Below, piece by piece: positions 58,633 to 64,000 of a stretch of 64,000 bases of DNA (position 1 is the first letter of the stretch; each line of letters opens with the position of its first letter). Below the pieces are notes generated by a model. That model was not told where the DNA came from, searched no databases, and saw nothing but the letters and a program-made list of their open reading frames with translations. Position numbers and translations under genes: made by a program. This DNA comes from Cladocopium goreaui (lineage: Eukaryota; Sar; Dinophyceae; Suessiales; Symbiodiniaceae): contig CAMXCT020001512.1 of assembly GCA_947184155.2 (NCBI GenBank), forward strand, positions 1 through 64,000, in the 5' to 3' direction.

Positions 58633-60255
58633 TTTTTATGGTCCAAGAAAATCATCCATGGCTGATACGGACCATTGATGTGGATATAATATGATGGGGA
58701 TATCATGGGAATACGACCAGCAATAAACCATATATGGAACACTGTAGAATTATATTTGGACTTTGAAACTTTAATTAAAACGAAATTTTAGGGTGATTAT
58801 ACTGCCCCATATATATATATACATATACATATGCAAATATATATATATATACATATTATGGCCTCGCCAATAATAGATGGTTGATAAACCTTTATGATAG
58901 ATATTCATGACTCAGTTGAAATTTTGAACGTTGGGATTTTGGAGGAATAGCTTAGGCATATGATATGGGATAAATTTTAGTTGATATGGAATCATAATGG
59001 AGCTGATCTGGAATCAGTCCGGAGTTGATATGGTTGGTTTGATGGATTTTTTGGTATACGACATCATGATAGGTTCTTGAGATCTTTTGGTGGGATTGTT
59101 TGATGGAATTGTTTTAACATCTTACAATTGATATGATTATTATATATTTATATTCTGATATTAATATCATGGTATGTATATTATATATACTGCAAATAAT
59201 AATGTTATATGATATGAATGTGTTTTTCATGATCTCATGCGGTGTTGTCTTTTTGCACAGGATTAGCCATTAATATCATATAACATTATTACTTGTTGAT
59301 ATATATACATATATATGTGTGAATCTCTTCACATTGAAATATCGCCCCCTTCACCCCCACATTACTCCTGGATTAAGAAATCCCTGGAGAACTGTCAAAA
59401 GGTATCCGTTGGCCGTTTTGTTCGGAGTTGTTTCAAGTATTTCATCAGGGCTTATTTACATAGATAGCTAGTATTCCTCCTCTGGACTACCCTCCTGCAA
59501 ACTAATAACTACAATAGGAGTTGTGCCACCATGAATTGAGATCATATTTTTCGGAAACCATCGATTTTTCGCTATGTTCCAATTGGTTGATGTAGATCGT
59601 AACCAGCAAATGGCGATCAAACACTATAGTCACCACATAGTCCTGGATTGGCATATGGCCAAGCGCTGAACTAGAACTAGGCTGAACTTTATCAGATTTT
59701 TGTAGAAAATACCTGGATGCCCTGGATTTGCCAATAGCCAAACATCTTTCTTTTGGGTCCGAAAATGGGTTAGAGGTTTTCCCCTTAACTTTCAGACAAA
59801 CCCAAATCTCATATCAAGCTGCTTTTGTATCCCATCCGCATCACTATTCTGATTCTTTGCTGTCACCTTGTAGGTTTTAGAGAAGCATGTCATGGCAGCA
59901 AAAGATCTTGCTGAGATTCACACGATAATAGCCGTTACGTATATTTCATGGATCTTAAACTATTAATGGGAAACTATTATATGTAACTATTAAGCCATCA
60001 TTATCATTATACGGCATTTAACTATTATATGAAACTATTATATGTTCCAGTATTGATCTCATCAAACTATTTGAGCCATCATTATCAATAGTGTCCTGCC
60101 GAGATGCAAGCAAATTTATACCGTTTTCATGTGGTAAACCCAATAGTAAACCATCCAAAAAATAGGGGTTTACTGTTGGGTATACGCCAAAGCGGATGAT
60201 GTTTACAGCATGGTTTTTCGTTGATGGCAGGTTTACCATGCCCCATTCATCCCGT
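58633..60255. other. Non-coding AT-rich DNA
   Basis: TA runs at 58808-58855 and 59300-59320. No gene, RNA or clear element is supported. Confidence 0.4.
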
Positions 60256-60487
60256 CTGGGTAAATGATTTCACGACCTCACGTCGCGACCGAAGCCTGAA
60301 ATCATGGTTACCCTCTCCTCTGGTAATGACTAACAGTTCGCTATCGAAAATGGCCATTTATAGTTGATGTTCCCATTAAAAATGGTGATTTTCCATAGTT
60401 ATGTTAGTTTACCAGAGGGTAGATTGCGGGGAATCATCCCCAAGTGGCCCAACTATTCAGGTCAGAGAAATATGATAAGTTACCCAG
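60256..60487. mobile_element. F3 element interrupted by F1
   Basis: It starts CTGGGTAAATGATTTCACG and ends GATAAGTTACCCAG. Removing the F1 insert and one TA leaves 121 bp that align with the intact F3 copy at 27045-27166. Confidence 0.75.
60311..60419. mobile_element. F1 element nested in F3 with readable empty site
   Basis: F3 reads CATGGTTAGATTGCGGG when empty (27093 onward). Here it reads CATGGTTA, then CCCTCTCCTCTGGTAATG ... TTTACCAGAGGG, then TAGATTGCGGG. The duplication is exactly TA. Confidence 0.85.
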
Positions 60488-60805
60488 ATTTTGGTTCGTT
60501 TCCTGAGATTCAATCTGTCATACCAGTCATATACCAACTAGGGATGAATCAACCCGACTGTTCCAGGGATTAATACCCCATTAGTACCATTAACAGTTCA
60601 TATACCCCACTAATAAACCAGCCAAAATCTTGGCCCAATAGAGGTTTCCGATTGGTTTACCACAGTAAACATAAATGTTAAATGGTTAACAATTTAACAA
60701 TAACAATTGGTTCATAATCATATCCCATATCCATATTTTCGGTGTCCTAAAATAGGACTAGCCCCAAATCATCCATTTTTTGTGGGCGGGATTTTCCATG
60801 AAATA
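60488..60805. other. Non-coding AT-rich DNA
   Basis: No feature is supported. Confidence 0.35.
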
Positions 60806-60935
60806 CGCTCTGGTAATTTAACAGTTCGCTATTGGACATGGCATGGCCATAGAAATAGTGAGTTTTCCCATGAAAAATGGTGGATCTTTCCATAGTTTTT
60901 TGTATGTTTCATAGCTATGTTAAATTACCAGAGGG
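60806..60935. mobile_element. F1 element copy, lengthened
   Basis: It runs CGCTCTGGTAATTTAACAG ... GTTAAATTACCAGAGGG with TA on both sides. A duplicated arm (TTTTTTGTATGTTTCATAGC) makes it 130 bp. Confidence 0.65.
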
Positions 60936-61721
60936 TAACTATTAACCATTAACCATAGATTATCCATATATTAACCATTTATAGATGGTTTACCCAGCCA
61001 TAAACCATTTGAAGTCCCATTATCCATATCATATTATCATATTATCCCATTATTATCCCATATCACTAATATATATATATACACATATCAACCATAGATT
61101 AACCATAGATTAACCATAGTAACTTACCATTCCCAGTCATAAACTTACAATGTTTATATATTTTTATAGCTACAAACCATTAGATTCACCATAGATTATC
61201 CATGTATTAACCATTTATAGATGTTTAATCCCATTGATTGTAGATATATCATGATATATCACCAACAAAAACCATAGTTATTGGGTAACTATTAACCCTT
61301 AATTAACCATAGATTATCTATAGATTAACCATATGTTTACCACAGGCTATCATTCCATGGTGACTTTGGATTGGATCCATAAACCATAGAAATAGTGAGT
61401 TACCCTCTGATGAACCACTAGATTCACTATAGATTATCCATGTGTCAAGAATGCAGTGAAGGCCCACGAAGTCCCCACAATTCCAATGCCAAGGTCGGCA
61501 GCAGCGCTTTTGCTAGAAGCGCAGCGTTGCGTAGTCACATGTGGCGCATACGTCCCACCACTGGAACATCAAACAGCGGCGGAAGACGCCAGCATGAAAG
61601 ACATGTATGCAAGGATGCGGATGCAAACTTCACACAGAGGAAAGTCACTAGTTCAAAAGGGTCCGTTTCGGACTTCGTTGATCTCTTCGGATCAGGGGTA
61701 CAAAAGCAAAGGAAAATGGTG
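60936..61721. other. Non-coding DNA and 3' flank of element D
   Basis: Repeats of TTAACCATAGATTATCCATA type run to 61440. From about 61445 GC rises in what is probably the untranslated 3' region of element D; no LTR end could be located. Confidence 0.4.
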
Positions 61722-64000
61722 TCACACGCCAGAACTGCTCGAAGCGCGCGCTTGCATCGCCATTCGAACCTCTTCATCAGGAACTCCGGAAGCGCGAAGG
61801 CGAGCTTCATCATCAAGAATCGCCGAGGCTTCGGCCAGCACTTCGGGATCTTCATCAGCAAGCCCATTTGCCATGAAGTTGTCCATGTCTTGGGCCAGCG
61901 TGGTGTTGTTCATGTCATGGATGTAGGGGGTCACATAGAAGCTTGCGCAGTTGTCGCAGGCATGCAATTCAATGACTGCACTGCGGTAGAGCTGATAGCA
62001 TTGATCGTCCAGATGCCAGACGCGTCCACGAGGCGCATGATAGATGGGCCGGCCAACCGTGCATCTGTTGTGCACATGATTGTGGATTTCTGCTCGGGCA
62101 CGGCCAACAACATCTTTCGCTTCGTTGAAGATGGCACTCAAGCGACCAATCTGTCGCACGTAACCCATTTTGTGCCGGTTCATCTGGCGGCACTGTTGAT
62201 CCTTCTGCCAAAAACTGGCTTCAAGGCTCTTGAGCTGTTGCTGCAGGCGTCGGACTTCTCGATCTGCAATGATCGGTCCACCAGGAACAGTCAGTTGCTG
62301 GACCTGTCGGGTCAGCTCCTCGATCTGGTCCTGCAAAGCACAGTTCTCCACTATCTTCTCGTCCAAGCGGGCAGACAGGCGATCACTTCGGATGTGCCTC
62401 TGTCTCAATATGTGATTTCTTCCAATCCACCATCCATGTACCCAACCGGTGAGGTAGGTACCCACCACAAAGACCACCAAGGTCAGCACCACAACGGCAT
62501 CCCAGAAGTAGTCCCAGTAGGAAGTCTTCGGCTCCTGGATGACGTCGATGTAGGGACAGGTGTCAGGTGTGATTGGATCGCTCAGAGGAGCAGCGGCAGC
62601 ACCAAGTGGTTGCAGAAGTCCAAGCATGAGAATGCAAAGGGCAAAGCGCAGCAATGCTCGAAGAGAAAGGATCATCCATACGCCCTCAAACTTTGTTTCC
62701 GGGTCGTAGGAAATGTCCATGATCGGGGTGTGCACAATCGGCAGGGTGTCGTTGAAGTTCAGGTCAATGGCTTGGCCAGGACGTGGCTCGTCAGGAGCTG
62801 CAACAGCCTTGCCAGACATCTCATCCCAGTCGTTCATCTCATAGTTGATCTCCTCGCCAAAACAGGCAAAGGTTTCTACAGGGACGTCCTCAGTGGTCTC
62901 AGGTTCTTCCACCACTGTGGCAAGAGGCTGCGAGAACTCATCCCTGCTGGCGTTGCGGTCAGAGAGCTTCTTGCGCTTGGCCGCGATGTAGTCAGGATCC
63001 CAAGACAGCTTGATCCTTCCGTAGCGAAGGCGGTCTGCCAGCAATTGGCGAGTGCCCTCTTTGGTCAGGGAATCTGCATACTGTCTCTCACTGGAGATCC
63101 ACTTCAAGCGGCCACCAAGCGATTCCAGCCCTTCTCGCAAGACCTTGATCTCCAATCCAGTGCGCTTGTCTGTCAAGCCACTGCTGAGGCTCTCTCTGTA
63201 GTAGCTGTCGTAGAGGGCTTTGGCGTCTGTGACAAGCGTAGGCTCCAAAGGGCTCGGCTTGTGCAAGATGTTGGCAAGTGGCTCGTTCGGCTCCAAAAGG
63301 TGTTGGTAGAAGCGGCAAACAAAGTCCATGTTGTCGCAGGCCTGACTTGCTGATTGGGCTTCGGCTCCAAGACTCGAGCGGGCAACTCGTGGCAACTTCG
63401 ATGAGCGCCAGTCAATGATATGGTAGGCTCCTTCGGTGCCATCAAAGACGTCTTTGGAGACCAGCATGGTCAGGTAGCCACCTTGTGAGGATCCGTCACG
63501 TCGAATGTCAAATGCTGCATCGACCATTGTAACAAGTCGTAGATCTTGCACATCACAGATGCGTTCGTAGCAAAGTGCTACGTCAGCGTTGAGCTTGGCA
63601 AACTTGAGCAAGCGATTGGCATCGTGGATTGATTTGACCAGTCCGGCAGAGACTTGTCCAGCCAAAAGAGATGTAGAGCACTGCAGGTGCGGTTGTGATT
63701 GCACAGCGGGCCATTGTAAGGACCCAAGCAAGCCTCGCATCTGGGTGACCTCAGACGGTGTCATGTAGTCCTCAGGACCTCGATCACGTTGAAGTGAGAT
63801 GGGCTTCACCTTGCGCAGATACTCTGCGTGATCCACCTTCCATCCACCAGTCGGGGTCTTTTGAAGGCTTGCGCCACAGTACTCCAGCTTGTCCTGGTCC
63901 TTCCATTCGCGGAAGTTGAAGATCTGCCGAAGCTGCTTAACAACGTGTTGGTAAACCAAAGATTCTTCAAGTCCACCTCCAAGCATATCATCCACGTGGA
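61722..64000 (-). CDS. Element D Copia pol 3' part: RT end, RNase H and a membrane/coiled-coil extension
   Basis: The frame is open at the window edge, where it encodes HVDDMLGG, the RT catalytic motif; everything upstream is missing. Residues (from GTG at 63995) about 150-320 are Copia RNase H: TMVDAAFD, SSLGAEAQS, LVTDAKALYDSY, QYADSLTKEG. The 440-residue extension has no counterpart in ordinary Copia pol. It holds an acidic linker, a hydrophobic segment (WMILSLRALLRFALCILMLG, about 440-470) and a second (DAVVVLTLVVFVVGTYL, about 496-515). A long coiled coil (about 535-630) follows, then a Cys/His cluster (HLDDQC, HACDNCASFY, about 660-695) and an acidic tail. Two membrane passes joined to a coiled coil are compatible with an env-like or membrane-anchoring role, but that is inference. 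Confidence 0.8.
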   Translation of the reverse strand, partial: HVDDMLGGGLEESLVYQHVVKQLRQIFNFREWKDQDKLEYCGASLQKTPTGGWKVDHAEYLRKVKPISLQRDRGPEDYMTPSEVTQMRGLLGSLQWPAVQSQPHLQCSTSLLAGQVSAGLVKSIHDANRLLKFAKLNADVALCYERICDVQDLRLVTMVDAAFDIRRDGSSQGGYLTMLVSKDVFDGTEGAYHIIDWRSSKLPRVARSSLGAEAQSASQACDNMDFVCRFYQHLLEPNEPLANILHKPSPLEPTLVTDAKALYDSYYRESLSSGLTDKRTGLEIKVLREGLESLGGRLKWISSERQYADSLTKEGTRQLLADRLRYGRIKLSWDPDYIAAKRKKLSDRNASRDEFSQPLATVVEEPETTEDVPVETFACFGEEINYEMNDWDEMSGKAVAAPDEPRPGQAIDLNFNDTLPIVHTPIMDISYDPETKFEGVWMILSLRALLRFALCILMLGLLQPLGAAAAPLSDPITPDTCPYIDVIQEPKTSYWDYFWDAVVVLTLVVFVVGTYLTGWVHGWWIGRNHILRQRHIRSDRLSARLDEKIVENCALQDQIEELTRQVQQLTVPGGPIIADREVRRLQQQLKSLEASFWQKDQQCRQMNRHKMGYVRQIGRLSAIFNEAKDVVGRARAEIHNHVHNRCTVGRPIYHAPRGRVWHLDDQCYQLYRSAVIELHACDNCASFYVTPYIHDMNNTTLAQDMDNFMANGLADEDPEVLAEASAILDDEARLRASGVPDEEVRMAMQARASSSSGV
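61722..64000 (-). mobile_element. Element D: partial Copia retroelement
   Basis: Only the 3' part lies in the window; it differs in RNase H sequence from elements A and C, so it is a separate lineage. No LTR could be assigned. Confidence 0.75.

Noticed and set aside
61440-63353. 637-codon open frame on the plus strand
   Set aside because: It is antisense to element D, whose minus-strand frame has clear RNase H motifs; the plus reading has no recognisable content.

Overview
The window looks like nuclear DNA of a dinoflagellate, most likely of the Symbiodiniaceae/Polarella group. This is an inference from three things. Long intact retrotransposon reading frames of about 50% GC sit in AT-rich, repeat-packed intergenic DNA. 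There is an intronless FNIP-repeat gene of a type common in these algae. Many short inverted-repeat elements are scattered through the non-coding DNA. I saw no rRNA, tRNA, CRISPR array, spliced-leader relic or prokaryote-type operon of host genes.

Layout. 1-7.7 kb: the 3' part of a Copia-type retroelement (element A) whose reverse transcriptase and RNase H are followed in one frame by a cytosine-methyltransferase-like domain, an SGNH-hydrolase-like domain and a Tpt1/KptA RNA 2'-phosphotransferase domain; the last is cut by a +1 frame change into a second zinc-ribbon ORF. 7.7-11.2 kb: non-coding DNA with short inverted-repeat elements, some nested. 11.2-19.1 kb: a complete tyrosine-recombinase (Ngaro/DIRS-type) retroelement (element B) bounded by split direct repeats A1 ... 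B1-A2 ... B2. It has five ORFs joined by TGATG or ATGA stop/start overlaps or a 6-nt gap. Its last ORF has reverse transcriptase, RNase H, a C5-methyltransferase-like domain and tyrosine recombinase. 19.1-41.8 kb: AT-rich DNA with inverted-repeat elements, microsatellites, a 1-kb TIR element containing a 119-bp tandem array, and a few weak exon candidates. 41.8-43.6 kb: the FNIP-repeat gene. 45.4-53.0 kb: a complete Copia element on the minus strand (element C) with 185-bp LTRs, a primer-binding site, gag, protease and pol frames, and an extra 3' ORF; its pol also starts with a methyltransferase-like domain. 54.6-55.4 kb: two complementary microsatellite arrays. 56.2-56.7 kb: a non-LTR retrotransposon remnant. 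61.7-64 kb: the 3' part of another minus-strand Copia element (element D) with a C-terminal membrane/coiled-coil module.

Two themes stand out. First, three of the four large retroelements, from two different retroelement orders, each carry a cytosine-methyltransferase-like domain, and element A adds two more enzyme-like domains. Second, the non-coding DNA is seeded with at least three families of roughly 100-130 bp inverted-repeat elements. Family F1 has TIR CCCTCTGGTAAAC and duplicates TA. Family F2 has TIR CTGGTTGGTGG and duplicates 4 bp. Family F3 has TIR CTGGGTAAAT. Nested copies let empty sites be read directly. The TIRs resemble splice donors and acceptors, which raises an introner hypothesis, although clean splicing would not restore the target exactly.

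Host-gene content is thin: one confident gene (FNIP) and several low-confidence exons. No assignment was checked against a database.
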